DNA from: Tenodera sinensis
Taxonomy: Eukaryota; Arthropoda; Insecta; Mantodea; Mantidae
Reading direction: 5' to 3'
NCBI GenBank assembly: GCA_030765045.1
Contig: CM060967.1
Location: forward strand, 20,031,284 to 20,095,283
Length of the DNA stretch: 64,000 nt
In this document: piece by piece, positions 10,490 through 21,756 of the stretch
Layout: the number at the start of each line of letters is the position of its first letter
Numbering within the stretch: position 1 is the first letter of the stretch
The notes under the pieces: model-generated
The model's database searches: none
What the model was told of the DNA's origin: nothing
What the model saw: only the letters and a program-made list of their open reading frames with translations
Made by a program: the position numbers and the translations under genes

Positions 10490-12619
10490 ATTGAAAACAT
10501 TGGGTGGATATGAGAATATATAACACCAATTAAGTTGGCTGATAAATTTAATCAAGCTAATAAATGAGCTACTTGAAGTGAGTTGCTGTCTATTTGAGGA
10601 TACAGAATTAAACTGTTTCTGGATGGTAGCAATAGAAACTATAACTATTAAAGTATTATATCTGCTAACTTCTGGCATATTAAGACTTTAAGGTTTAAAA
10701 ATAAATGTTTCCGTAATAACGTGAGTTGATGAAATGCTAATCGGAGAATCCTCTCGCTGCAACCGCCTAGCATGTAGAAATGCACGCTCTTATAACAATT
10801 TTCCCTACTAAAGTTTCCCACATTTCGTTGCCAAAATCGAAGCTTCTCGTTCGCAACCGTTTTCACACGGTAACTTGCTCAATTTCAATAATTTAATGTC
10901 AGTTCCCTTTCTAATCTTATAAACTTTTCTGAACGTTCTGAATCTTTAGCTAATGGACTTCTTGTCAACCTCTAATTACCTTAGCTACGGTAACTTACAA
11001 CTAATTATTTTTTTCTCAACATAAGTTACTAATGCCCTTTTTCTCCATACAAACTTTTAATTCATCTTATAGTATACGTTGATTTTAACATATGAAATTA
11101 TTTATTGCAATTATTTACCTATCTAATTCTATTACCAGATTTAATTAAATAGATGAACCTAGAGTACTGAATATGTTTAAATTGCTATGATTTAGAAACC
11201 TAAATTAGATCGAAGAAATAGTGTAATTGTTGAATGAAATGTGTTTATTACTAACTTTGTGATTTTGTTTAGTTGTGATAACAAAGAAAAGTCGTAACGA
11301 TACGCCAATATAAATTCTTGCTTTTTACAGTGAATCTATTCATTTGATAGTAAACCATAGAGAATAGGTCTCCAAGAGTCGATTGAAGCTGCAGATTCGT
11401 GTATGTAAGAAGTGAACTATTGGGACATCTAGCTCGTTAGGAAGGAATTGCACGAATTTAGGAAACCACTACCTTCAACTTAACTTTGGGAATATGCCCT
11501 TATTTTATATTTAATTAACGGACGTGAATATCAAATGAAGTTTGCTTCATGTTTGGCGAGGTAGCTTGTGTTTTCCTGGAAAGCTCGTATTTTGGCATTG
11601 ATTAGAAGCGTTCTCTGTGACGTGATGTATCCGCAATTAATTAGTGAAGGAATAGTTGCGGAATTCTTGTGTATACCAGTTTCGTTAACAGGAAGATAAC
11701 GAGCAGGAAGCCAGACTTGCTCAATTTATTCCCTCTCCTATAAGACGATAGGTATCGTAAACTTTTGGGTTCGAAGAGATACTGGAAAGAGGTCCATCTT
11801 GTTCTGTTTTATTGAGTACCTCAGGGACAGGGATGTTAACTGAGGTACATATGTATGTATAAGTAACTATCATACAAAATGCAAACAAAGTTTCTCGCAA
11901 ACTTGACTGCCTCTCTAGAGAACACGAATCCAATTAATTTAATTATATTGACTTGAGTATCTGAACTTACTTTATAGCATAGGTGGGGAGAACTGACTCA
12001 ATGTGTCACTTCTCCTGCTTCGTACTTTTAACCCCATCCACTGTCTCACAGCGATTAGCTACCAGGTCACGCCTCCCACGATTATCTGTCTACCTCAGAG
12101 AACGGTCAGTCCTTCAAATTGTGTCAGTAAGTGGAGAGGACATTCCTGCCTTACAGTAACACAACTTCCTCTACCAATGACAGACTCTCGCATTTGTTTT
12201 TATTATAGTATTCATATAAGAAGTGATTCTTTTATGTTACATCACTCAAAGTATATCTGTGTGCTTAGGAATTATTTTAAATTAAGCAGAACTGCTTGTG
12301 TACACAGTTGTTTAATTTTAATTATTTTATTTGTTTCAGGTAAGTACTGATTTTCCTGAAGTTGCAAGCTTCGTACTGTCATTCATCTTTAATTTAAAAT
12401 GAAGCAAGCTTATGTGGAATGGGTGAGTTAAATTTATATTATGTCTCATTCGGTGACATTATAACAGCTTTATACCATTGTTTACTTCAACAAATTTGTA
12501 AACACGAACACAATTGCTCACGGCGCTTTGAATTTCCCAAATAGAAAATCGTAGGCAATAGTATAGACGTTATCGAGGTCTTGATGGCTACGGAAATGCG
12601 TAAGACTGTAGGGCGAAGA
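10490..12619. other. unclassified AT-rich DNA
   Basis: No tRNA-like sequence, R1 block or coding motif was seen. Frames at 10648-10866 (minus), 11721-11933 (minus) and 12003-12350 (plus) look like chance. Confidence 0.4.
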
Positions 12620-12790
12620 TCAGGCGACCGCATGCCAGAGTCGCAGCCTAGAGTGAGTCATGAAGACTTCACTTCCATATAGGTAAAGTATTGGTCGTGG
12701 GGATGGGGGTCGTAGGGGTGGGATCGAACCCGAGAACATTCCGTGGCTGGGAACCAGATCTGCCAAGCTGTAATCCACTGCTCCACGGCA
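12620..12790 (-). mobile_element. tRNA-derived SINE fragment
   Basis: The minus strand carries GGAGCAGTGGATTACAGC, which resembles a box A region. About 50 nt later comes GGTTCGATCC (plus-strand 12721-12730), a near-perfect box B, followed by a GC-rich body. Two overlapping minus frames here are by-products. Confidence 0.55.
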
Positions 12791-13319
12791 AGGAGTAGAT
12801 ACAGGAAGTTCTGAAGTTGAAGACTTATGAACGCTGGCCAAAGCTCTCGCTGTACGCTGTTGCCAACATATTGGACGTGCACCGGCGGTAACTCGTACAT
12901 CAGAATACATTAAATATCCTCGAAGCACTAAAAATGTTACCTTGGTGGTGTTAACCCATGGCACAAGTTGGATTGGAGAGTTGTTTGTCTAAATATAACA
13001 TTTCTGCCCTGAGCATGAACCACTTCACGTTTGTTAATCGAAAAATCATTTGCCCAGCTTCGATGGACATGTTTACAAATTCGTATCACTAACATAGCGG
13101 AAAAGAGAAATATAATAATTTCATTTATGTATTAGTGATATTTCAGCTCGAGTATGAAACACGACTTGACATATGCGCTGTCACTTTAATAATGAAATAG
13201 CACACTACTACTCTGAAAACCAACTGAACATGAATTCATTCCTTTTTCAACTACGGTTTTTTTGTGCGTATATTAACGTTCTCCAACGTAATGCCATATA
13301 AGCAGATGAACGAATAAAA
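12791..13319. other. unclassified DNA
   Basis: Nothing recognised. Confidence 0.35.
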
Positions 13320-13370
13320 TTGGTGAAATGATTGATACTCAAATGAGCCCGATGTCCATAGCTTAATGGG
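13320..13370 (-). mobile_element. SINE body fragment
   Basis: The string GATACTCAAATGAGCCCG is the exact reverse complement of part of the SINE at 54301-54478, with GTGAAATGAT beside it in both. It abuts an R1 copy. Confidence 0.5.
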
Positions 13371-13405
13371 TTTCGTCTTCACACGACAAGGGAAAACCTT
13401 ATATT

Positions 13406-13952
13406 AAAAAAAATTATTTTCTCGAAAATGGCTCTAACGATTTTGATTGAAATGTCACATGTTTGAGACGTTTTTATGAGAAATGAGGTGTATATCTTGC
13501 ACTTTCTGACTATAACCCCTGTAGTCGTATTTACTCTGGACGACTTTTGCATAAACCGTTAGAGATAGACCAAATCTTACTGTCAAAAATAAAGATCTTG
13601 CTAAAATACACAATTTAGGTCTAAATGAATTTTCTTGTAGGGTGAACCATTTTGGAGATATTCCTTGTTATGTGTGTGAGTTTCAGAAAACTTAAAACTT
13701 TCGTGAAATGGAACATCGTTGTTCATTTTTTTATATGTTAAGTGTACAAAGAGAACGGAATCTCTAAGCTTTAAAAGATTTGACTATCGCACAAAGCCTA
13801 CTGTATTCTAATATCCCCCTTGTACCTACAAGGAAATAAGCAATAAGATAATTTGTACAAATGTTTATCTCAACTAACACGAAGAAGATATTGGAATAAG
13901 AGTTTGTTAGTACAAGGGTAGAGAAAGTCATATGAGTGCAGCACATCAGATT
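13406..13952 (+). mobile_element. R1 element, 5'-truncated
   Basis: Well-preserved 3' two-thirds: GGCTCTAACGATTTTGATTG, the GTCGTATTTACTCTGGACGA block, the GTAGAGAAAGTCATATGAGT terminus and a final AGATTTA. The first 250 or so bp of R1 are missing. Confidence 0.9.
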
Positions 13953-14907
13953 TATGTTTTTGTGTTTCTCAGGCTTCTCAATGTTGAGTGAATGCTAAAG
14001 ACCATAAGTAGGTACGTGAAGATAGAGTATGCATAGCTCGCGTTCCAAGTATCGAAGAGACAGGGTTTTTGTACAACCACATTGAAATTTATTCCATTAT
14101 TGCCTTGAGGCCATCTAGCTAGCCATTTTGATCAAATAGTACCTACTGTTTAAAACGGAAAGATTCGGGAAGAAAGCAGTTTTTGAAGAAGGATAAGGAA
14201 GAGCGGTTTGTTCCAGAGCGTAGACCAAATGGATAAAGAAGCTGAGCATGCGGAATGTGGATCTGGAGAACCAGAAGGTATTCCTCCTGGGCCAACGCAC
14301 ATCTGTGAAAACCCATGCAAGAATAATTAAAGCACATCTTTCCCAACGGCAGCCACGTGTACACTCTGATGTTTTTTATTCGGGCGCTGAACCAACACGA
14401 TTAAAAACACAGGAAGAGAGAACTTTAGACGTGAAATTTCCAATTCGCTGGGCATTAAAAAAATGTTAGTCCACAGAAGCAGGGCACCTTCCTTTACCAT
14501 GAGAAACAGGCGCGCGCGTGTGTGCGTGCGTGCACTCCTATCCCCTTACCCTGCTTTGCTCCAGAGGAAAGGTGAAGGCTATCGGGATAGAAGGGGAACC
14601 GTTGATTTGTGGTTTATTCAATTTTTTAACCCAAAAATGTCTCAAGGGGAAAGACCGCGGGGAAAGATCGATATATCGCCATGTGTTTGCTCTGAGACCT
14701 GCACCCCCCTGTACATCCGCCCCTGCTGTTCGCTGAAGACACGCCCACCAATCGGATCGTTACAGACTCTGAGAGCAGGGACCACTTTCATCAGGAGCTT
14801 CTTTGGGCCTTCATCAGTTCAGGACTTGCTCAGGTGCGGATCTAAAATTTAGAGGCGAACTAGTTCACCAGAGCGATTCGTTCAAAGAGCTCGTGCTGTA
14901 TTTTATC
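13953..14907. other. unclassified, partly GC-rich DNA
   Basis: The 14460-14820 part is richer in G+C and CpG than its surroundings (a CGCGCGCGTGTGTGCGTGCG tract at 14511-14530). Overlapping frames at 14115-14364 (minus) and 14248-14852 (plus) show no domain. No TATA-type promoter, splice pattern or other gene evidence supports a host exon. Confidence 0.3.
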
Positions 14908-14985
14908 TTCTTCTTCTTCTTCTTCTTCTTCTTCTTCTTCTTCTTCTTCTTCTTCTTCTTCTTCTTCTTCTTCTTCTTCTTCTTC
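14908..14985. repeat. (TTC)n microsatellite at a LINE 3' end
   Basis: 26 uninterrupted TTC units, read as (GAA)n on the LINE coding strand. It directly follows coding sequence for YERNPGSEEE, so it is probably an expanded LINE tail or terminus. Confidence 0.9.
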
Positions 14986-15290
14986 ACTTCCAGGATTACG
15001 TTCATACTAAAACTGTTCCAGTGCCCGTCTTCTTTTCCTTTTGGGTTACAACCCATTGTCAAAGTTGGCAGTCTCTAGTTCGGCATCCTTTGTAGATTTT
15101 CTGTTGTTTCTTCTTACCTTCTGCAGCAATGGTTCCATCCCAAGTTTCTCCAGGATATTTCTGTTCTTTTTACCTAGATTGTAGTGCACTTTTCATGAAT
15201 TTCATATCAGCTATTTGAACCACCTTTTGATTTATCTATTTGTGCCATTGTTCTAGCTTCACTTCCGTAAGTTAGTATGCTACACCAACC
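14986..15290 (-). pseudogene. LINE reverse-transcriptase C-terminal remnant
   Basis: Minus-strand translation in shifting frames gives VQIADMKFM, then NILEKLGMEPLLQKVRRN, then a degenerate stretch and YERNPGSEEE. The order and spacing match the region after the reverse-transcriptase domain of insect LINEs, where an 'AEMRFLR'-like motif is followed by a 'V.P....I...R..W.GH' region. Several stops and frameshifts interrupt it, so it is dead. It is 5'-truncated near 15290, where R1 sequence begins soon afterwards. The LINE clade cannot be fixed from this segment. Confidence 0.55.
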
Positions 15291-15324
15291 GTATTAAAAA
15301 TTCTTAAAAATTAAAAATAAAAAA

Positions 15325-16022
15325 TGGCTTGTGTGTGCGCGCTTGTGTCGGTTAAAATACAAAGTTAGTATTTAAGTTTAATATATTTCAAGGGTGTGAC
15401 ATGAAGATTTTAAACTAAATTCCCCCACCCTAAACTCCCCTTTACATAAAAAAATTTTGGAAAACTTTGATTTTCTCAAAGATAGCTGTAACGATTTTGA
15501 TTAAAATGTCAGGTGTTTAAGATATTTCTATGGCAAATGAAACGTATATTTTGAATTTTCTGTCTATAGTCTATATAGCCCTGTTTACTCTTGATGACTT
15601 TTGTATAACTGGTAAGCTGTAAGAGATAGACCAAATCTTACTATACCAAAAATGTAAACCTCGTTAAAACACAGTTTCTGTCCAAATGGATTGTTTTGTG
15701 GCGTAAACCACTTCGGAGATGTTCCTCGTTATTTGTGAGTTTTGCAATACTTAAACTTTCGTCAAATGGAAGATCGCAATTCACTTTTCATATCTTAGCC
15801 GATGAAAGAGAACGGAATCTCAAAACTTTAAAATATTTGACTATCGCTCAAAGCCTACTGTATTTCCTCATTCCCCTTACACGTGCAAGGAAGTAAGCAA
15901 GCAATAAGGTAATTTCTGCAAATGTCTATCTGAACTAACACGAAGAAGATATAGGAATGAGTTTGTAAGAATGGTTAGTACAAGAGTAGAGAAAGTCATG
16001 TGAGTGCAACACATCTGATCTT
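15325..16022 (+). mobile_element. R1 element, lacking the extreme 5' end
   Basis: Starts near the GT/GC microsatellite and runs through GGTTAAAATACAAAGTTAG, CTGTAACGATTTTGATTAAA and the typical 3' terminus GAGAAAGTCATGTGAGTGCA. It carries small substitutions throughout. Confidence 0.9.
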
Positions 16023-16065
16023 TTATCCATATCCATGTCTCTGTCATACTGGTTGTTTTCCTGTC

Positions 16066-16138
16066 GGTCTGGGTGGCTCACTAGGTTAGACGCTGGCCTA
16101 CTGATCTCCAGGTCGCGGGTTCAGATCCGGCCCAGACC
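16066..16138 (+). mobile_element. tRNA-like SINE head with intact acceptor stem
   Basis: A 73-nt tRNA-sized sequence. The first seven bases GGTCTGG pair perfectly with the last seven CCAGACC. TGGCTCACTAGG matches the box A pattern except one base, and GGTTCAGATCC is a one-insert variant of box B. The T arm can form with one mismatch. The anticodon arm has only four clean pairs (CTGG/CCAG) and an 11-nt loop, so a functional tRNA is unlikely. It sits between two R1 copies. I read it as a young SINE head or a decayed tRNA gene, with its body running into 16139-16150. Confidence 0.6.
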
Positions 16139-16150
16139 TATGTCTTTTAA

Positions 16151-16440
16151 GTGTGCTAGATATAGATTTCATTTGTCAGGAAACTTTTAAAATATATATT
16201 TTAATGAAATCCAGGTGTCAGTTTTTAGAATATTAGACTTTTCGAAAAAAATATTCTAGTAAAAGAGAAATTTGGGATGAGCGAATTGTTTTGAAAACCT
16301 AGTGTCGCATCCTTAGAACAAGCTGAACTTATATACTAGTTTCTTTTTGGATTTAGAGAGTGTCAAAATCTGTATTTTAGGTGAAATCTCGATATCAAAC
16401 TTTTGGGTGGAATCTCTGTAAGTGTTAAGTAGAAAAAATT
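16151..16440 (-). mobile_element. R1 element, 5' third
   Basis: Reversed R1 blocks in order: TCATTTGTCAGGAA, CTAGTGTCGCATCCTTAGAA, the GGTGAAATCTCGATATCAAA block and GGGTGGAATC. It lacks the 5' terminal inverted repeat and has an internal deletion. Confidence 0.75.
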
Positions 16441-17126
16441 CTAATTTTGAAATGTTGGTAGGATATTTTGCTGTTTTAAGGTTGGCAACTCTGGCGAGGT
16501 TGGTAAATGCGACAAGTAATATATCTCTGCGAGGGTGACGTAGCGGCTAGCGGCGGGTGTGAGCCCGTGCAAATGCCAGGAAGAATATCTCTCATTTTGT
16601 ATCCATTTCTGAGCCAGCGGGGTGCTGTGAAACTTGAGTCAGGAAACAGCACGCGACAACGGATAAGGGTGAAGTCCTTTGTTGATGCTGCTGCTGTTGC
16701 TGGCAAGGTGAGTTCGCAGGTGGAAACAGGTTCCTCCTCCAAACAATGCTCGAGATGAATGCCCTGAATCAACGGACTGAGTAAGGGGTTAATAAAAATT
16801 GTTCTGACCCTCCTCTTCTTCAAGAACAATGCCGTGAGCGTGTGGGTGACGTCATAGTAGCCTCACAATCAAATACATTTCGGCCGTGGGTCTCATTCAC
16901 AGACGCTCTTTGAGAGAGCTTGCTTGATATTAAAATGTCCTCACGAAGCTTTGTTTAAAACCGCTTATGAACGTATTAAAACACTCTTTATCATCGTCTG
17001 CTCTTGATTTTATTTTCCTGTGGACGAGTAGGGAGTCTTACAACAGAGATATTCCGGTGGGTGCTGGAAATGAAAAATCTGATCTCTTAACTTACATTAC
17101 TTTCACTTCTGCCCTTCTATACTTAT
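16441..17126. other. unclassified DNA
   Basis: No feature supported. Frames of 83 and 117 codons at 16476-16829 on opposite strands have no domain. TGACGTCA lies at 16847-16854. Confidence 0.35.
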
Positions 17127-17640
17127 TGCTTTCTCTACCACGTCCTTAATAAGTAGAGAAAGTATTGTATTCCACCAAAAAAATTTCATTTCAACGAAAA
17201 TATATTTCGAGACCCTCGAATATGAAAAACAAGTATTTTTGGAGAAAGACCCGTTCGCATGTGTGTTGGTGCGTTTGTTTGTTATTATGAACAGCATAAC
17301 CAAAATGGGAAATATCAGATAAATATCTGCCAAAGCTCTGAATCTTCCAAAGATGCGTAGGAAGATTTTCAAAAAACTCCCTCATGCCAAACTAATCTTT
17401 ACGTGGAAGAATGTTCTTTGTTTTTTGATTTTCTTAAGCATGGCATTAACGATTTTGATTAAAATACCATATGCTTAAGTTATTTGCCATACAAATATTG
17501 CATTTTCTTGGAATACTTATGGAGTTTTCATAATTTTTTAAACCGTAGTAAACAGACAAAATCTTGGTAAGCAAAAATGCGATCGTCGTTTCTTACGCTG
17601 TCCATACTTTTGAGGTTAACTTCGTTCCATTAAGCGATGA
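17127..17640 (+). mobile_element. R1 element, left part of a split copy
   Basis: Begins at an AGTAGAGAAAGTATTGTATT junction and has the 5' GTATTGTATTCCACC block, the CAGCATAACC block, TTAACGATTTTGATTAAAAT and GTAAACAGACAAAATCTTGG. It stops where unrelated sequence (17641-18050) begins. The continuation appears at 18051. Confidence 0.7.
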
Positions 17641-18050
17641 TTGAACCCATTCCTGAGTTGGAGGTACCCAGAGGGTGGTGTCCCTTATACCTCTGATGAG
17701 CATGGCGGAAGAATGAGAATACCTACAGCTTTTACCATGGACTCCGAAACACGTTGCTCCTTAGGTATACTTAACATGAACTAGTCAGAGTTGAAGGCTT
17801 GGACAGGGTCGACTTAAAATCGTTACTCCAGAGCCGGAAATCTAAACCACGGATCCACAAGTCGAGTGCCTCAAACGAAACCATTTACCGTCGGTGAGAA
17901 ATTACCTTGTGATTGACACAAGGTTTGTCGCCTACGTAACCAATCATCTGGAGTTTTGTCTTCAGAGTTTATTGGTGCGAAAGACACTACACTTTCCACC
18001 GGCTGACTGATTCAGACAAGTGTGTGTCAATATCAAGGTAATAGATAAAT
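17641..18050. mobile_element. insertion interrupting R1, class uncertain
   Basis: About 410 bp separating two R1 halves. It contains the 142-bp inverted-repeat unit at 17901-18042. The stretch CGGTGAGAAATTACnTTGTG next to it is repeated near 23955-23975, with GATTGACAC following in both. The left half has no recognised family. Confidence 0.4.
17901..18042. mobile_element. candidate 142-bp MITE
   Basis: The ends form an 18/20-matching inverted repeat: ATTACCTTGTGATTGACACA at the left and the reverse complement of ATTACCTTGATATTGACACA at the right. There is no coding capacity. The flanks (GAGAA and AGATA) show no clear duplication. The related copy at 23955 is also similar 14 bp outside the left end, so the true element may be longer. 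Confidence 0.4.
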
Positions 18051-18300
18051 GACTAATAAAAAGTTAATGTAGATCTTATTATAGCATTTTTTTTCTTTTT
18101 GCCGCGTTAACCTTTTTGAGATATTCTTTGATATTTTTAAACTTTTTTCTAAGGAGCAGTCGCAATTCCTGTACCTCTGGTTCTCATGCAAGAATCGTGG
18201 AATTTCAAAGCTATTACATAGCGATCCGGTTTTAAAAATCTCACTATCGTTTTAGCTCAATGTATTCTTCTAATATATACAATAAAATCCATAAAAGTGT
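18051..18300 (+). mobile_element. R1 element, right part of the split copy
   Basis: Continues the order of R1 blocks from 17640: AATGTAGATCTTATTATAGC, TTAACCTTTTTGAGATATTC and then ACATAGCGATCCGG. Strongly diverged. Confidence 0.5.
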
Positions 18301-18312
18301 ATTGAAATAAAA

Positions 18313-18955
18313 AAAATCTGATATGTTGCACTCACACGACTTTCTCTACTCACCCTTTACCAAAATATCCTCATAAAAGCTTATTGTTGTATCCATTTCA
18401 GTTTAGTTGAGACAGATATTTGTGAAAATGGTTTTATTGCATATTTCCGGTAGGTAATACAACAGGCTTAAGTGATAGCCAAATCTTTTAAGAGCTGGTC
18501 GCCAACTAATGTCTTAGAAATTTCGCTCTCTTTGCATGAACAGGAGATAAAAAGAAATTATTTACCATTTGAGGAAAGCAGAAGTGTTGGAAAATTAAAA
18601 TTCAATATCAATAAATCACATCTCAGAAATGGTTAACTCCACAAAAACGAAGGGAAAAAATTATGGTAATAATTTCATAGAAATCTGTGGAACTATTTCT
18701 TTCAGAAAGTCGCGAAATGGCTCCATCTAAAAGGTAGTTTGGGATAGACGTTTTTTTTTTTTTTTTTTTCTCTTTTTTTTTTCTTTCTTTCTTTATTCCT
18801 TCTTTTAATATTCGTGTCGCATTATTGGAAGACAGTGAACTTAAGTACCAAGTTTGGTATTTAAAGAAAGTGAAAGGTCTTGTAGAAGGCAGAGTAAGCC
18901 TATATAAGAATAGTTTTCAGTGAGTAACGAAAGTCGTGCGAATACAACACCTGCT
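18313..18955 (-). mobile_element. R1 composite with 3' termini at both ends
   Basis: The left edge is an R1 3' terminus in reverse (AATCTGATATGTTGCACTCA followed by ACTTTCTCTACT). The copy runs in reverse through GCGAAATGGCTCC and a poly-T expansion (18751-18790) to TACCAAGTTTGGTATTTAAA. From about 18860 it switches to a forward-reading R1 3' terminus ending ACGAAAGTCGTGCGAATACA. The 5' end is absent, so the unit is roughly palindromic at its outer edges. Confidence 0.65.
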
Positions 18956-20461
18956 GCCACTTTGCCTGCCAGTTTTATTTCATAATGTTAATGTAACAAT
19001 TAATAATAATGGGTAATAGTAACAATAATGAATATACTTCTCTGGCAGGAAAGAAGACAAGCTTTGTCCGGTGGGAAATCCCTCCGTCGCTCCGTCGTTC
19101 CCTTAATTCGAAACCCGCTTGGGTTGATTAAGTTTGTAATTAGTCTTTTTTGGCGGAAATGTAATTTGTCAGGATCGTGACGTCGTTACCCGGTCCAGAA
19201 TTACTATGCTAGTTGCGTTAGAGGAAGTCAGTCAGTTTAGTCCTCTCTATCAAGCATGCTTTCTCCGCGGGGTTATAGGTCGTCGTCGTCATCATATCAT
19301 AGGGGCAAGGGAACCCGCCCTATGGGTGCCGCATCCTTGCCAATTGGACGCCAGCCAGAAAGGTTAAAGGACATTCTTGGAGGACCTGCCTTGAAGCACT
19401 ATACTGCTTATGTACGCATAATGAATGTCATACTAATAGTTTGAACAAATCCAAGTTCTGATAGCGCTCGACTCTTTCTCTTGTCTTTGTCTATTTATTT
19501 TGTTTAGTTGCACACACGTGCTACTCTGGCGACAATGTTGTTTTTCTTGTTTTTCAGTGAGGCTAAATACTATACACTTTTCAGGCATAAGAAAAATGTA
19601 TATGTATATGTTTTTTCTTCTCATTTTTAAATGTGCAGCTGAATCGGTGGTTGGTGCCAGGTGAGCTAGTTGGAACCGCTCCCTAGCGACTATTTGCAGA
19701 GTTTACAAGACCGTACCATGAGGGCATATAATTATAATTTGTGACAAAGTTAATATATTGCTCTTACCAGAGGTTGTCAATGCCTGTATTGTGCTTTAAG
19801 ACAAAATAAATGAAACTGAAGCATCCTTCGAACCGGTTCGCATTACGTGATCTTTGAGTATGATGCAGCATGGCGTCGCTGGAAGAGGGCGATATGACGC
19901 TGAGAATACAGCACTGTACCTACATTTTGGAATGATGTTTGCGAACTGAAAAGCTAAATGAAGGAGAATATCAGCATGTGAGCCATTGCATTCATGATTT
20001 TTACGACAGGTATCCAGAATTCCAAGAACTCCAAGACACATCTAGAATATATGAGTTGCATTTTTAATCAGCCACCAGACCATTGCGCTAATGTGTAGGT
20101 AAATATCTTTCAGTTCCCAATTTCATACTCGGAAAGTCTTCCAATAAACCGCCGGAAAGAACTGTTGTTGCGAGCTGTTTGAAAGCTCTTCGTGAACGTA
20201 AAGCGCAGGTCCATACAACATTTGACATAGATGTTCCTTGCGAAGTGTTACCTCATATTTTTGCCCAGCTTGTTGAAACTAAAGGCTTGGCAGACAGTTG
20301 AGACGAGCGCGACCATCGAAAGAGCAATCAAAACTGTCGTAAAGACACAGCTTGCTAATAAAACTACATATATAGAAAAAAGACAATTTAAACACAAATA
20401 AGAAAGGTGAAAAAGGTATAGCCTAAGGATATTTGACAATTGAAGTGTAATCATCATCCTT
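18956..20461. other. unclassified DNA
   Basis: No supported gene. Short frames at 19256-19444, 19433-19624, 19796-20041 and 20248-20457 show no motif. Confidence 0.35.
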
Positions 20462-20745
20462 CCAGGTATTGGACCTTGTGGCCCGTTACTATCTCAGCGT
20501 AAAATTTTCAGTCTACCTCTTCCATGGATGACCAAGAAGAGGCCGATAATGGAGCACTGCTTTAGGGATCCTAGTCCTGGGCGTGCGGAATATGTGGCCA
20601 TTCCAATTTTTCTGATATTGTTGTGTGAAGTCTACACAAGTTGAACCTGAAGTTCTTTCAGTATATCTTCATTACGTATATGGTTCCATTTGGTGTATCC
20701 TGCACTGAATCTCGCACTTTACTAGTTCTTAATCGACGTTCATCT
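20462..20745 (-). pseudogene. LINE reverse-transcriptase C-terminal remnant
   Basis: Minus-strand translation, allowing frame changes, gives AGYTKWNHIRNEDILKELQV, then a segment close to QKNWNGHIFRTPRTRIPKAV and then LHYRPLLGHPWKR. This is the 'GYT..D..RNE.I...L.V' to 'N.Y...W..H..RM...RIPK..L.Y.P.G.R..GRP..RW' progression near the C-terminus of many insect LINE polyproteins. At least two frameshifts and a stop show it is inactive. It is 5'-truncated. No poly(A) or duplication was identified. Confidence 0.65.
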
Positions 20746-21719
20746 CTCTTTGTGTTAGAATTCATTTATTGATTTAATCTAGTGAGGTATACATTACGTC
20801 AACCACTGGGAACAGAAAGTAAGGAAACAAGCACACGCTATAAGGCAAGCCGGCTCTAGCACCCTAGTTCGAATTGTGCATCACCAAGTACTCGAGGAAA
20901 CTGAGCAAAGAACTTGCAAATCTTAGAGGAAATATACTCTCGGATGTCGGAGATTCTCAATTCTCGGTGAAGTTGTGCATTCCGGATGTAACATGGGCAC
21001 TCACAGATATACGCAATATCTTGTTCTGAAGCACTTGGAGCAGTTGGATCTTCGTAGAAGCACAACCTCAGGTTTGGTACACAGCAGGAGTATGCAGTGA
21101 CCTCTTAGGGAGGATTTGTGATTAAGAATCGGATGGAAACGAGAAAATGCTCGATTGAGTCTAGTATCAACCGACGGTGAAGGCGAATGCCTGGATGTTT
21201 CACTGCTGGATCAGAAGGTAACCATGGTACCTCCGTCTCTTAGAGTCTAAGGGTACGTTTACGTAAGGTGAAGAGCTTTATCTGACTCTAGCTGGAGAAC
21301 ATGTTTATATTCACCAGTTTTATATCCAAGTTATCAACAAATAGTTCAGTCTGGACTTCTCTACGAGGGTGTCAACAGTAGTCGAAGAATTCCTGTAAAG
21401 TTCAGGGACTGGTTACCAAGTTTCGGCAGGTGTTGAATACCCTTTAATTCACCTCCGAAGCTTATCGCTCGGTTGCGTCCATTAAGTGGGAAGGCAACTT
21501 GAGCAAACCAAGGACCAAGAGCTGGACGTGGATTAGTGGTGCAGCGTTTTGCTTACACAATAAGCAAGACTCGTGCACCATAAAATAACGCTTAATTGTC
21601 GTTCGAGCAGCAGTTTAAGAAGTCGTGCTAAGTGTAGCGGTTTACAATTTAGCCACGGGAAGTGAAATTTAGATATCATCTCATCTTCTTCTTCATAGCT
21701 TAGGCTATGTTCCATCTAT
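20746..21719. other. unclassified DNA
   Basis: No feature supported. TAGTTCGAATTG near 20866 resembles box B but lacks a box A partner. Confidence 0.35.
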
Positions 21720-21756
21720 TCCGGTGAAATCTCGATATCGAATTTTTGGGTGGAAT
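21720..21756 (-). mobile_element. R1 5' fragment, left of the hAT insertion
   Basis: CCGGTGAAATCTCGATATCG followed by GGGTGGAAT, cut by the hAT insertion at 21757 and resuming at 22642. The GGTGGAAT at its right edge is the target-site duplication. Confidence 0.8.

Noticed and set aside
14115..14300. Small frame with TALPYPSSK, similar to TALPWPAAK at 38749-39126
   Set aside because: Nine-residue resemblance only, with no wider alignment by eye. It may reflect an unrecognised repeat, so no gene is called.
14803..15078. 91-codon frame with a long Phe run and the opposite-strand Lys-rich frame
   Set aside because: Both are readings of the (TTC)n array at a LINE end.
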